This document shows positions 8,406-19,400 of a stretch of DNA of 52,659 nucleotides, piece after piece. The stretch covers positions 1 to 52,659 of the forward strand of contig DNTB01000006.1 of NCBI GenBank assembly GCA_003499525.1, written 5' to 3'. Source of the DNA: Flavobacteriales bacterium. GTDB lineage: Bacteria; Bacteroidota; Bacteroidia; Flavobacteriales_G; Salibacteraceae. The notes under the pieces were generated by a model that searched no databases, was not told the origin of the DNA, and worked only from the letters and a program-made list of their open reading frames with translations. The translations under genes and the position numbers were made by a program. Every line of letters starts with the position of its first letter. Position 1 is the first letter of the stretch.

Positions 8406-11090
8406 ATGAGCGCGAATAAAAATTTCCATCCAGTGCGGCTCACACTTAGTGGTCTTGAACCACTTGTGGCGACAGAAGAAAGCAATTTTGTAAATGTCGG
8501 TGAGCGCTGTAATGTTACCGGGTCTCGAAAATTTTTGAGGTTAATCAAGGATGAAAACTTTGAAGAAGCTCTTGAAGTTGCGAGAAATCAAGTAGAAAGT
8601 GGCGCTCAAATTCTCGATATCAATATGGACGAAGGTTTGATTGATGGAAAGGAAGCCATGGTAACCTTCCTCAACCTCATTGCGGCCGAACCAGATATCT
8701 CCAGAGTTCCCATAATGATCGACTCATCTAAATGGGAGATTATTGAAGAAGGGCTGAAGTGTGTACAAGGCAAAGGTGTCGTAAACAGCATTAGTTTGAA
8801 AGAAGGTGAAGAGACCTTTTTAAGATTGGCCAGAAAAATTAAAAACTATGGCGCTGCAACCGTTGTTATGGCATTTGATGAACGCGGGCAGGCAGATACA
8901 TTGGATCGTCGAATCGAAATCGCCAGCCGCTCTTATGACTTACTAGTCAACAAAGTTGGATTTAATCCTTACGATATCATCATTGACCCGAACGTTTTTC
9001 CTGTTGGAACTGGCCTTGAAGAACATGCAAACTATGCCCTGGATTTCTTCCATGCCACTAATTGGATTAGAACCAATCTTCCGGGGGCTAATGTAAGCGG
9101 CGGCGTCAGCAACGTTTCCTTTTCCTTTAGAGGAAATGATGCCATTCGTGAGGCCATGCACAGTGCCTTCCTCTATCATGCTATTGAAAATGGGATGAAT
9201 ATGGGCATCGTGAACCCCGAAACCTTAACTATCTATGACGACATTCCCGAAAAACTTCTTCAGGGCGTAGAAGATGTTCTGTTAAACCGAAGAAGCGATG
9301 CAACAGAACGTTTGCTGGACATGGCTTCTGAATTTGCAGGAGATTTTGCCAGAACAAATCAGGATGAAGAGGAATGGAGAAAACAGGATGTTGAAAGCAG
9401 ACTTGAGTATGCCCTGGTCCACGGCCAGGTGAAGTACATTGACGAGGACACGGAGGAGGCGAGACTCAGGTATCCAAATCCAATTGAAGTAATTGAAGGC
9501 CCCTTGATGAGAGGAATGAACACCGTAGGAGACCTCTTTGGTTCCGGCAAAATGTTCTTACCTCAAGTGGTGAAGAGTGCACGGGTCATGAAAAAAGCGG
9601 TGTCATGGCTGTTGCCATACATTGAAGCGGGTAAACAGACCGGGAGTTCTTCCAATGGCAAAATTCTTATGGCCACAGTAAATGGAGATGTGCACGACAT
9701 TGGGAAAAACATAGTATCCGTGGTACTCGGATGTAATAACTATGAAGTTGTTGATCTTGGAGTAATGGTGCCGAAAGAAAAAATCATTGAAGCTGCAAAA
9801 GCACATAAGGTGGATATCATCGGCCTAAGCGGGCTTATTACTCCTTCCCTGGAAGAAATGGTTGATTTAGGTAAGTCCCTGGAGGAATCGGGCCTGGATG
9901 TACCATTGCTCATTGGTGGGGCCACGACATCAGAGAAACACACAGCGGTAAAAATTGCTCCTGTATATTCAAAAGCACCCACTGTGCATATTACAGATGC
10001 TTCTCGTGCGGTAGGAGTGATAGACAAACTCAGAGGAAAAGAGGGAGTTCAGTTTAGAGAAGAGTTGAGTAAAAAATATGGGCGTATCCGTGATAATTTC
10101 AATAAGGGAGGGCATAAAAAATCAGTATTAGCCTATACGGAGGCGATACAAAACAGGCTGGTCATAGATTGGGATAACTATGAAGTGACCAAACCAGTTA
10201 ATCTCGGCATACATTATGTTAAAGATTTGTCTATCAGGATATTAAGGCAATATATCGACTGGACTCCCTTTTTTAGTTCATGGGAAATCAAAGGGAGGTT
10301 TCCTGCAATTTTGGAACACAAGACTAAAGGCGAAGAGGCCAGTAAACTCTATCGCGATGCCAATGAAATGCTCGATCGTATCGTTGCAGAAAAATGGCTT
10401 ACAGCAAATGGTGGATATGGGCTTTTTCCAGCGCGATCACTGGGAGAAGATGTGGTCATCAAGAACCCTGAAAAGAATGAAGAAATAACCCTGAACATGC
10501 TTCGCCAGCAGGTGAAACATGGTAAGGGAGCTCCTAACCTTTCCCTGGCAGATTTTGTTTCAGATCGGCCCAATCAGGAACACTACATGGGGATTTTCGC
10601 CGTTACCGCAGGGCTCGGAATCGAGAGAAAACTCAAGGAATTTGAACGTGATCATGATGATTATCAATCCATTATGCTCAAGGCAGTGGCCGATCGATTG
10701 GCCGAGGCTTTTGCCGAATGGATGCACGAAAGAATAAGACGCGATTTCTGGGGGTACGCTGCAGATGAACAGCTCGCTCAGGCTGAAATTATTGCGGAAC
10801 GTTATCAAGGAATTCGGCCGGCTCCCGGCTATCCGGCCTGCCCTGACCATACGGAAAAGCTTAAAATATTTGCGCTGCTAGAAGCCGAAGAGAATTTAGG
10901 AATTGGACTAACGAAAAGTATGGCCATGAACCCTGCAGCAAGTGTTTCAGGATATTACTTTGATCATCCTGAGTCGAAATATTTTATGGTCAAAGACCTT
11001 GGAAAGGATCAAATTGAAAATTACAGTCAACGAAAAGGGATGGATCAGGATCAAGTTGAAAAATGGCTCCGTCCTTATCTAAGCTATTAG
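8406..11090 (+). CDS. metH: Methionine synthase, folate/B12/activation part (split MetH)
   Basis: This 894-residue protein carries the remaining MetH modules in order: pterin-binding domain (NVGERCNVTGSRKF near residue 28), B12 cap, B12-binding domain with DVHDIGKN (the histidine that ligates cobalt), SGLITPSLEEM and GGATTS, and the SAM-dependent activation domain with PAPGYPACPDHTEK. It transfers the methyl group from methyltetrahydrofolate through cobalamin to homocysteine held by the upstream gene product. The ATG at 8406 is used; an upstream in-frame start would overlap metH part 1. metF follows after 1 bp. Confidence 0.95.
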   Translation: MSANKNFHPVRLTLSGLEPLVATEESNFVNVGERCNVTGSRKFLRLIKDENFEEALEVARNQVESGAQILDINMDEGLIDGKEAMVTFLNLIAAEPDISRVPIMIDSSKWEIIEEGLKCVQGKGVVNSISLKEGEETFLRLARKIKNYGAATVVMAFDERGQADTLDRRIEIASRSYDLLVNKVGFNPYDIIIDPNVFPVGTGLEEHANYALDFFHATNWIRTNLPGANVSGGVSNVSFSFRGNDAIREAMHSAFLYHAIENGMNMGIVNPETLTIYDDIPEKLLQGVEDVLLNRRSDATERLLDMASEFAGDFARTNQDEEEWRKQDVESRLEYALVHGQVKYIDEDTEEARLRYPNPIEVIEGPLMRGMNTVGDLFGSGKMFLPQVVKSARVMKKAVSWLLPYIEAGKQTGSSSNGKILMATVNGDVHDIGKNIVSVVLGCNNYEVVDLGVMVPKEKIIEAAKAHKVDIIGLSGLITPSLEEMVDLGKSLEESGLDVPLLIGGATTSEKHTAVKIAPVYSKAPTVHITDASRAVGVIDKLRGKEGVQFREELSKKYGRIRDNFNKGGHKKSVLAYTEAIQNRLVIDWDNYEVTKPVNLGIHYVKDLSIRILRQYIDWTPFFSSWEIKGRFPAILEHKTKGEEASKLYRDANEMLDRIVAEKWLTANGGYGLFPARSLGEDVVIKNPEKNEEITLNMLRQQVKHGKGAPNLSLADFVSDRPNQEHYMGIFAVTAGLGIERKLKEFERDHDDYQSIMLKAVADRLAEAFAEWMHERIRRDFWGYAADEQLAQAEIIAERYQGIRPAPGYPACPDHTEKLKIFALLEAEENLGIGLTKSMAMNPAASVSGYYFDHPESKYFMVKDLGKDQIENYSQRKGMDQDQVEKWLRPYLSY

Positions 11091-11091
11091 T

Positions 11092-12048
11092 ATGAAAATT
11101 ATAGAGCATCTGGCGTCAGCCAATGGAAAGACCTTATTTTCATTCGAGGTACTTCCGCCTTTGAAAGGCGAAAACATTGAGTCGCTTTACAATATCATAG
11201 ATCCATTGATGGAGTTTAAGCCACCCTTCATTGACGTGACCTATCACCGGGAAGAGTATGTATTCAAAGACCGGGGAAACGGCTTGCTCGAGAAGCGCAG
11301 CATAAGAAAACGCCCGGGAACAGTGGGCATTTGTGCAGCTATCATGTATCGATACAAGGTCGATGCGGTGCCACATATTATCTGTGGTGGATTCAATCGT
11401 GAAGAGACTGAGAATGCTCTGGTTGACCTCGATTATCTGGGAATAGACAATGTATTGGTGCTCAGAGGAGACCCAATTCGCTCCGAAATATATTTCAAGC
11501 CAGAGCCCGATGGTCATGCATATGCTATTGATCTGGTAAAACAAGTTGACGCCATGAACCATGGAATCTATCTCGAGGAATCCATTGGAGATACCCACCC
11601 AACAGACTTTTGTATCGGCATTGCCGGGTATCCGGAAAAGCATTTTGAAGCACCCAATATGAAGAGCGATCTTCATTGGCTCAGGAAAAAAGTAGAATCT
11701 GGTGCTGAATATCTTGTAACACAGATGTTTTATGATAATTCCAAATATTTCGAATTTGTGAAGCAAGTGCGTGAAGCAGGTATCGAAGTGCCTATCATTC
11801 CGGGACTAAAGCCAATTGCTACCAAAAAGCACCTTAACCTATTACCTCATCGATTTAACATTGATTTACCGGATGACCTGGTCAACGAAGTGAATCAATG
11901 TGAAGACAACAAAGCAGTTCGGGAAGTGGGGATAGAATGGTGCATCCATCAATCGAGAGAATTAATGGATGCTGGAGTACCCGTACTCCATTATTACACC
12001 ATGGGCAAATCGGACAACGTCTACCGCATCGCACGCGAGTTATTCTGA
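11092..12048 (+). CDS. metF: Methylenetetrahydrofolate reductase
   Basis: MetF reduces 5,10-methylene-THF to 5-methyl-THF, the methyl donor of MetH. The 318-residue length suits the bacterial FAD enzyme. FSFEVLPP at the N-terminus, the LRGDP motif and GIAGYPEKH are family signatures. It starts 1 bp after metH part 2, so all three genes form one riboswitch-controlled operon that both makes and uses the methyl donor. Confidence 0.96.
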   Translation: MKIIEHLASANGKTLFSFEVLPPLKGENIESLYNIIDPLMEFKPPFIDVTYHREEYVFKDRGNGLLEKRSIRKRPGTVGICAAIMYRYKVDAVPHIICGGFNREETENALVDLDYLGIDNVLVLRGDPIRSEIYFKPEPDGHAYAIDLVKQVDAMNHGIYLEESIGDTHPTDFCIGIAGYPEKHFEAPNMKSDLHWLRKKVESGAEYLVTQMFYDNSKYFEFVKQVREAGIEVPIIPGLKPIATKKHLNLLPHRFNIDLPDDLVNEVNQCEDNKAVREVGIEWCIHQSRELMDAGVPVLHYYTMGKSDNVYRIARELF

Positions 12049-12077
12049 GAGTATAACATTTGTATCACCTTTGGCCT

Positions 12078-13349
12078 ATGGAAGACTTTATTTTTTCAAG
12101 GGATTTCGTCCTTCAAATGGATGCCCGGGATCCCCTCTCGTATTTTAGGAGACACTATCACTTTCCTCACCACAATGGAGTGAATGCGCTCTATTTTGCT
12201 GGAAACTCATTAGGGCTTCAACCTAAAACGGCCCGTGCTAAATTGGAGCAGGAACTTGACGATTGGGCTGATTTTGGAGTAGAAGGGCATTTCAAGGCAA
12301 AGCACCCCTGGGTGAATTACCATGAGATGTTTTCCACACCTCTCGGAAGAATAATCGGAGCTCATCCTGAAGAAATTGTAGTTATGAACGGACTGACTAC
12401 AAACCTCCATTTACTAATGGTTTCTTTCTATCGGCCAACTCCAGATCGTTTCAAGGTTTTAGTGGAATCCAAGGCATTTCCCTCCGATCAATATGCTGTT
12501 GACAGCCAGGTAAGATTTCATGGTTATGATCCCGAAAAAGCCATTATTGAAGTGTCACCCCGCGATGGAGAACATACGATTAGAGAAGAGGATATCATTG
12601 AGAATATTAATAAACACGGCGATGAGCTGGCCCTGGTTTTCATAGGAGGAGTGAATTATTATTCGGGTCAATACTTTGATATTCAGTCAATAACAAAAGA
12701 GGCAAAGCGTGTTGGAGCTCGTGTAGGATGGGATTTGGCACATGCAGCCGGTAATGTACCCCTTAGAATGCACGACTGGGAAGCAGATTTTGCCGCATGG
12801 TGTTCCTACAAGTATTTGAACTCCGGACCCGGCAGCATCTCTGGAGTTTTCGTTCATAAACAACACCATGGCCAGACGGATATTCCACGTTTTGAAGGCT
12901 GGTGGGGGCATGACAAGAACAGAAGGTTCGAAATGGAGCCAAAGTTTTATCCCATACCCACCGCAGAAGCCTGGCAACTAAGCAATGCACCGGTTTTCTC
13001 AATGGCGACTCATAGGGCAGCACTCGATTTGTTTGATGAGGCGGGAATAGAAGCCCTAAGACTAAAGAGCATGAAGCTTACAAATTATCTTGAGCAAATG
13101 CTAAAGGAAATTAGTCGTGACAACGATGTTTTTGAAGTTATAACGCCTGAGGATCCGGAAAGAAGAGGAGCGCAACTATCCGTTCTTACTCATGGGCATG
13201 GAAAGGAACTGTTTGATAAACTGACTGCAAAAGGAGTAATTGCAGATTGGCGCGAACCCAATGTAATCCGACTGGCACCCGTCCCCATGTACAACTCCTT
13301 TCAGGATATCTTCGATTTAGGAATGATTTTGAAAGATTTGGTTTCATGA
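12078..13349 (+). CDS. kynU: Kynureninase
   Basis: This PLP enzyme cleaves kynurenine or 3-hydroxykynurenine to (hydroxy)anthranilate and alanine. Family landmarks are FTGNSLGL-like FAGNSLGLQPK, EGHFKAKHPW, the GWDLAHAAGN block, and WCSYKYLNSGPGS, which holds the PLP-binding lysine. I choose the ATG at 12078 (MEDFIFSRDF, 423 residues); an ATG 18 bp upstream is possible. It precedes kynurenine 3-monooxygenase, so the two form a tryptophan-kynurenine route toward NAD or anthranilate. The next small reading frame overlaps its stop. Confidence 0.96.
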   Translation: MEDFIFSRDFVLQMDARDPLSYFRRHYHFPHHNGVNALYFAGNSLGLQPKTARAKLEQELDDWADFGVEGHFKAKHPWVNYHEMFSTPLGRIIGAHPEEIVVMNGLTTNLHLLMVSFYRPTPDRFKVLVESKAFPSDQYAVDSQVRFHGYDPEKAIIEVSPRDGEHTIREEDIIENINKHGDELALVFIGGVNYYSGQYFDIQSITKEAKRVGARVGWDLAHAAGNVPLRMHDWEADFAAWCSYKYLNSGPGSISGVFVHKQHHGQTDIPRFEGWWGHDKNRRFEMEPKFYPIPTAEAWQLSNAPVFSMATHRAALDLFDEAGIEALRLKSMKLTNYLEQMLKEISRDNDVFEVITPEDPERRGAQLSVLTHGHGKELFDKLTAKGVIADWREPNVIRLAPVPMYNSFQDIFDLGMILKDLVS

Positions 13350-13471
13350 AAGATATCATGCTGATTTTCGCACTGCTATTGGCGGGTGTTGTTATTGCAA
13401 GATGGAGCATCCGACGCTCTGTTAAACGACCAAAAGGAGGAAGGTACTTCAAGCGTAAACTCGAAGATTAG
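13346..13471 (+). CDS. Small single-pass membrane protein (41 aa)
   Basis: The ATG overlaps the kynU stop codon as ATGA, a typical translational-coupling layout. The product is a 41-residue protein with one hydrophobic segment (IMLIFALLLAGVVIARW) and then a very basic tail rich in R and K. No family is recognised. The overlap and clean membrane topology favour a real gene; its shortness keeps confidence moderate. Confidence 0.5.
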   Translation: MKDIMLIFALLLAGVVIARWSIRRSVKRPKGGRYFKRKLED

Positions 13472-13574
13472 GTTCTTAATCCATTTTGCACATTCTCCAT
13501 TATTAGGTTTGATTCGAACGAACTTAAACCTCAATTTTTATACTTTCGGCGATAAGGCATAATCATTAACGGAT

Positions 13575-14918
13575 ATGGAAAAAGTAGTAATTGTTGGTGG
13601 TGGACTGGTGGGATCTCTTCATGCCATAATGATGGCCCGAAAAGGTTTTGAGGTAGAAGTTTTTGAACGCCGGCCGGATATTCGTAATGTTGAGCTGGCC
13701 GCGGGAAGATCGATAAACCTAGCCTGTTCGAACCGCGGTTGGGCGGCTCTCGAAGCAGCCGATATGGATGAAGAAATTCGCACCATCTCCATACCCATGT
13801 ACGGCCGCAGTATTCACGCTACAGATGGAACTATTTCAAATCAACCTTATGGACTTGAAGGAGAGGCCATTTATTCGGTTTCCAGAGGGGACCTGAATCT
13901 CAGATTGATACGAAAAGCAGCAGAGTTTCCGAATGTCCAGCTGTATTTTAATGAAAAGTGCCTGGATGTTGACCTTGATACCAATGATCTGAAATTTCAG
14001 AATACAAAGAATAATCGTCGAAGAACCATACAGGCCAATAGAATTTTCGCAACAGATGGAGCTTTTTCTGCAGTTCGTAATCGAATGATGAGGATAGATC
14101 GATTTAATTATTCTCAGTACTTCCTCAAACACGGCTACAAAGAATTACTGCTACCGGCAAACGAAGACGGCACCCATAAACTGAATAAGAATGCACTGCA
14201 CATTTGGCCAAGAGGGGGATTCATGCTCATAGCTCTGCCCAATCTTGATGGCAGCTTTACCTGCACTATGTTCAATCCTTTTGAGGGAGAGAATTCTTTC
14301 GGATCGTTAAAAACAAGATCAGATGTAACCAGGTTTTTTCGAAAGGAATTTCCTGATTTTTTTGAAATTATGCCCGAGGTAGAGGAAGAATACTTTAGAA
14401 ATCCAACATCGTCACTCGTCGTGGTCCGCTGTGAGCCCTGGAACTATAAAGATCAAATCCTACTTCTCGGAGATGCCGCTCATGCTATTGTTCCTTTCTA
14501 TGGACAGGGAATGAATGCCGGCTTTGAGGATGTGAGAATATTCTCTGAAATGCATGATTCTTTCAAAGGGGATTGTGGGGTAATATTCAAAAAGTTTGCT
14601 GAGCTGCGCAAACCGGATGGGGATGCCATTGCGGATTTAGCATTGAAAAACTTTGTGGAAATGCGGGATTTGGTTGGGGATGAAAAGTTTTTACTAAGAA
14701 AGAAGATTGAAAAGAAGCTTTTTGAAGCACACCCGGATAAATGGCTCCCCCAGTATTCTCAGGTTACATTCTCACACATACGGTATTCAGAAGCCTGGAA
14801 AGCAGGCCTCGAGCAGGATGCCGTGATGGAAAAGGTTATGAATATGGATGGAATAGAAAATAAATGGGACTCTGACGAAGTTATGAGAGATATACTTAAC
14901 CAAATCAATGAAAAATAG
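13575..14918 (+). CDS. kmo: Kynurenine 3-monooxygenase
   Basis: This FAD-dependent hydroxylase converts kynurenine to 3-hydroxykynurenine using NADPH. The N-terminal dinucleotide-binding motif is VIVGGGLVGSLHA (residues 5-17). GRSINLACSNRG is the KMO-specific stretch, and LLGDAAHAIVPFYGQGMN is the second FAD motif. The 447-residue length is standard. Together with kynU upstream it supplies 3-hydroxyanthranilate for quinolinate/NAD synthesis. Its last 11 bp overlap the next gene. Confidence 0.95.
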   Translation: MEKVVIVGGGLVGSLHAIMMARKGFEVEVFERRPDIRNVELAAGRSINLACSNRGWAALEAADMDEEIRTISIPMYGRSIHATDGTISNQPYGLEGEAIYSVSRGDLNLRLIRKAAEFPNVQLYFNEKCLDVDLDTNDLKFQNTKNNRRRTIQANRIFATDGAFSAVRNRMMRIDRFNYSQYFLKHGYKELLLPANEDGTHKLNKNALHIWPRGGFMLIALPNLDGSFTCTMFNPFEGENSFGSLKTRSDVTRFFRKEFPDFFEIMPEVEEEYFRNPTSSLVVVRCEPWNYKDQILLLGDAAHAIVPFYGQGMNAGFEDVRIFSEMHDSFKGDCGVIFKKFAELRKPDGDAIADLALKNFVEMRDLVGDEKFLLRKKIEKKLFEAHPDKWLPQYSQVTFSHIRYSEAWKAGLEQDAVMEKVMNMDGIENKWDSDEVMRDILNQINEK

Positions 14919-15747
14919 TCCACTCTTTGCCGTCCTTTTTATTCTCCTCTCCTCAATCACCTTTGGACAACGGAACATGTATAAAATGTCCGGTGGCAAA
15001 ATGAAGGAAGAGCCCTACCCTTCGTCCAAACACTTTAAGCCATTGGGATTCACTTTTACGGGAATGATACCGGTTAGCTTCAGTCCACAGGGGAAGTATA
15101 CCGACAATGTTCCACCAACACTACCAAGCGAGAGAGTTGCTGAAGAAATTAGCCCGGGAATACGTCCGTCAATCCAAATTCAGGGAGGGGTGTTCTACTC
15201 ACCCTCAAGATTTCAGAAATTAATTCGCTTTGTTGAAGCCGAGCTCGGTTACAAATCACTTTGGTATGCCCAAGACTACACAGGCCCTACTCCCGTTGAT
15301 GGTAGAATCGAAATAATGAGAAATGCCATATCTCATAACCTCACTCTGGAACTGCGCTTCAATAATACCATCAGATTATCAAACCATATGTATCTATTAA
15401 ACGGTATTGGTATCAATGCAGATTATCGCTTCCTCAATCAGTACTGGAGTTCTGAAGAAGCTACTCAGGGATATGATCCAGGAGATGTTGTGGCACAGGT
15501 GAACTATAGAATTGGAATAGGGTGGATAACAGATGCCGATCGGACATGGACAGTTTTCCTGCAGGCGCCAGTTTTGAATATTACTCCATCACAAACCTAT
15601 TTTTCTCAGATCGATTATTTCAATTCCTCTTTTCAGACCGTGTCTTTAGGAATGAAGTATATGATTTTCAGACCAGCCAAAAACCGGTGTCCTGAGGTTA
15701 TAAGTAACGATAAAACCCCGGGTTTCCAGAACGGTTACAATAACTAA
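14908..15747 (+). CDS. Predicted outer-membrane/periplasmic protein, unknown function
   Basis: This 279-residue protein has a signal peptide (MKNSPLFAVL... ending near TFGQ). The rest shows alternating polar and hydrophobic residues and aromatic-ended strands, consistent with an outer-membrane beta-barrel of the Bacteroidota porin-like type. No specific family is recognised. It overlaps kmo by 11 bp, so it is likely co-transcribed, and its end overlaps the convergent MBL hydrolase by 4 bp. Confidence 0.7.
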   Translation: MKNSPLFAVLFILLSSITFGQRNMYKMSGGKMKEEPYPSSKHFKPLGFTFTGMIPVSFSPQGKYTDNVPPTLPSERVAEEISPGIRPSIQIQGGVFYSPSRFQKLIRFVEAELGYKSLWYAQDYTGPTPVDGRIEIMRNAISHNLTLELRFNNTIRLSNHMYLLNGIGINADYRFLNQYWSSEEATQGYDPGDVVAQVNYRIGIGWITDADRTWTVFLQAPVLNITPSQTYFSQIDYFNSSFQTVSLGMKYMIFRPAKNRCPEVISNDKTPGFQNGYNN

Positions 15748-16391
15748 TCGGCTCGCACAAAAGGATTGGAATACTTTTCGGCACCAATAGTTGTAGCCGG
15801 GCCATGACCGCAGTAGACTACATAATGGTCCGGTAATGTATACAGCTCTTCCCTGATAGAATTCTCGAGAGTGGCCATATCACCTCCGGGTAAATCTGTT
15901 CTGCCGATGCTTCCGTTAAAAAGGACATCTCCGGCATTAACCCAGTTTTCTGTTCTATCTATTATCGCAATATGTTCCTTGCAATGTCCCGGAACATGAA
16001 CGATGTCCAAAAATTCACCATCGAGATCAAGCTGATCACCATGTGCTAAGAGTCGATCTGGAGATTGGACTGGTGTGAACCCCTGAAAGCCATACATTTT
16101 AGCTGCTTGTTCATTAAAAGAGAGCGTGAAACTGGCAAGCTCATGCCCAAACAGTGGAATATCCCACTTTTTTTTGCAATAGTTTATTCCAAACACATGA
16201 TCCAGATGAAAATGGGTGTTGACTACGGCTATAGGAGTCAAACCGTTATTCTCTATGAGATTAACAAGTTCTTTTTCCTCGTGATGCTCCAAACAACCCG
16301 GGTCAATGATAAAGCAACTCTTCCCTAATCCTTCCAATACATAGGTATTCTCCTGAAACGGATTGAACGTCAACGAATGAACTTTTGGCAT
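15744..16391 (-). CDS. MBL-fold metallohydrolase (glyoxalase II-like)
   Basis: This 215-residue protein has the metallo-beta-lactamase zinc motif THFHLDH (near residue 60), a later GHCKEH, and GDVLFNGSIGRTD. That pattern is typical of small hydroxyacylglutathione hydrolase-like enzymes of Bacteroidota. The natural thioester substrate cannot be told; glyoxalase II activity is only one option. It is a lone minus-strand gene convergent with the preceding envelope protein. Confidence 0.88.
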   Translation of the reverse strand: MPKVHSLTFNPFQENTYVLEGLGKSCFIIDPGCLEHHEEKELVNLIENNGLTPIAVVNTHFHLDHVFGINYCKKKWDIPLFGHELASFTLSFNEQAAKMYGFQGFTPVQSPDRLLAHGDQLDLDGEFLDIVHVPGHCKEHIAIIDRTENWVNAGDVLFNGSIGRTDLPGGDMATLENSIREELYTLPDHYVVYCGHGPATTIGAEKYSNPFVRAD

Positions 16392-16480
16392 AACTAAATA
16401 CTTACTTCTGCGTTACTCAGTCGGAAAACTATTGGTATAAATGCTAAATTTACCACCTTTCCATTGAGGGCAAAGCTAAG

Positions 16481-19400
16481 ATGATACGAGTCGCTGCACA
16501 ATCAATATCAGTTATTGCTACCCTGCTGTTTTTAACATCAGGAGCTTCAGCTCAGTTCTACAGAGGTACAGAGATGGAGTTTGGAAAAAACCGCTTGCAA
16601 TTCGAGATACCTAACTGGCAACATATTGATTTTCAACAGTATAACGTATATTTCTACGGAACAGGAAAGGACCTGGCTCACTTCACAGCCATAGAAAGTC
16701 AGAAGACTTTAAAAAAACTGGAGAAGGTTTTAGACTACCGCATGAGGGGTAAGGTTTATATACTCGTGTTTAATACTTATGGTGAATTTAAAGAGAGTAA
16801 TGTCGGCCTGTCAATGCCTGAAGGCAACAATATTGGAGGGTCAGCGCAACTGCAGGGCAATACATTATTCATCTATTTTGATGGAGATCATACCAATTTT
16901 AAAGAACAGATCTGGGGAGGCCTAACAGAGGTTATTGTCAAACAAATGATGTTCGGCAATAGCTGGAAAGAAATGGTCAAGAATTCAGCGTTGATGACTG
17001 TTCCTCAGTGGTACATTGATGGCCTGGTATCCTACGCGGCTCAGCCCTGGAGTGTGGAAATTGACGATCAGCTTAGGGATGTGGTTCTCAGTGAAAGGCT
17101 TAACAAATTCAATAAACTTGTTGGAGAAGAAGCCCGTTTTGCGGGGCATGCATTGTGGTATTATATCGCTGAAACATATGGTCCGGATGTCATTCCCAAT
17201 ATAGTCTACATGGCCAAAATCAGCCGAAGTATTGAAAGTGGTTTTCTTTTTGTACTCGGTTTTTCATTGAACGATTTGGTTGAAGATGCACGGGAATACT
17301 ATCTTAAAAAATATGAAGCAGATGAGAAGTACCGGGACATGCCGGACGGAGAACTCCTGAAAATAAAAACCAAAAAACGCCGCAGCTACCATCGCCCTGT
17401 GGTCAGTCCTGATGGGAACTATGTGGTGTACACCTCCAATGAACTTGGTCAGTACAAAGTCTGGCTCTATGATTTGAGCAAAAAGAAAAGGAAAAGGCTA
17501 CTTCGCGGCGACTTTAGATTGGATAGAATAGTGGACAATAGCAACCCCATTTTTGCATGGCATCCGGATTCAGAAAAACTAGCCATCGTACGCGATCACA
17601 AGGGGAAAAAGCAATTGATTATTAGGGATATAAGAACCAATAAAAAAGAGATTAGGGAATTTAGAAGGCTCGAGAAAGTATTGAGCTTCAACTATTCTAC
17701 AGATGGACGGTACATGGTGTTATCAGCTCTCAAGGACGGCCAAACTGACCTCTTTACATATTCACTTGCCACAAGCTCAATGATTCAAATAACCGACGAT
17801 ATTTATGATGATCTGAATCCGAGTTTTGTACCGGGGTCGAAGGAAATCATTTTTACTTCCAATAGAATTTCAGATTCCGTTCGAATACGTGATGATTTTA
17901 ATTTGATTAGTGAGAACAAGGATGTATTCCTGTACGACTACAAGGCTAAACCAGAAACCTATAAACGGATAGTAAGTACAAGCAGTATAGATGAAGAACT
18001 TCCCTACGCTGTAAACGACAAGCTCTTTACATTTTTAAGTGGCGAAAGTGGAATTATCAATAGGTATGTCGGAACGGTAGACAGCACAATAAGCAGAGTG
18101 GATACTACCATTCATTACCGATACTTTACTAAAGTTCGACCTATCTCCAACTATAAAAGGAACATTTTGCACCACTCTCTGGCGCTGGATGCAGAGAAAT
18201 TTGTGGAACTTATTCGTTATAAGCGCAAATATCGGTTCTATTTGGAAGGTTTTGAGGATGTACATGCACAGGATTCCATATCGCAGACATCATATCGACA
18301 GGCTGAGGATAAAAGGGAAAGACTTCGTGCGCGCTCCCAGAGGAGCACGGTGCGTCAATTGAGCGTAACTCCTGTAATTGATAGGGCGCCACCTTCAACT
18401 GATCCGGATGAAGTGGTAAACATCCACAACTATCGATTTCTGAATGAAGCCCCACCAACGGATAAAAGAGATCCGGTTGAGAATTCCAAGGCGGTAACAC
18501 TCAAAGTGCCTAAGGCTATACAAGCGATGGAGACCAGCGAAGATCAAAAGCTGAAATTTCCAAGGCAGGAAAACTATCGGGAAGCATTCAGGGCTACTGA
18601 AATCATTACCCAGGTGGACTTCAATTTTGCAAATCAGATCTATCAACCGTTTAATGGAGGACCTTATATCAACCCTGGCATGGGAGCAGTAGTTAAGGCT
18701 GCCGCTTTTGACCTAATGGAAGATTTGTACATTGAAGGTGGTGTTCGCATTGGGTTTAACGGTGAGAATTCCGAATATTTCATAAAGTACATCAACCGCC
18801 GAAAAAGAATGGATAAGGAAATAGGTTTCCAAAGACAGGCACTTCAACAGGAGTTCAATCCGAATGAGTATGTTAAGTCGATCATTCATCAGGTAAAAGG
18901 GTCTCTAAAATGGCCGATCAACGATGTATTGGCTATAAAAGGTACGCTCAACCTGCGTTACGACCGCAATGTGGTCCAATCTACCGATGACCGAACACTT
19001 GCCATTCCGGACTCCAACATTTACTGGACCGGACTTAAGTTTGAGTTGATCTACGATGATACACGCAAAAGAGGTTTGAATCTATACAATGGAACTCGCT
19101 TCAAAATTTTCGCCGAGAGTTACATGGAGGTAGATTTTCAAAACAGTTTCGGTCCCGGTCAAACGGACATACATATTCTGGGATTTGATTTTCGCAATTA
19201 CAAACGAATACACCGCAGTATCATTTGGGCAAATCGTTTGGCAGGAAGTACCTCCTTTGGGGGAAGAAAGTTGGTGTACTATTTAGGCTCTGTAGACAAC
19301 TGGATTGTACTCTCAGATCAACCCAGATTTAACTTCGATCAGAATATAGCGAGAAACCAGAATTACTATTGGCAGGCTTTGGCCACCAACTTGAGGGGCT

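Noticed and set aside
11140..11766. 208-codon minus-strand frame inside metF
   Set aside because: It is the antisense shadow of a strongly conserved gene and has no start context or similarity.
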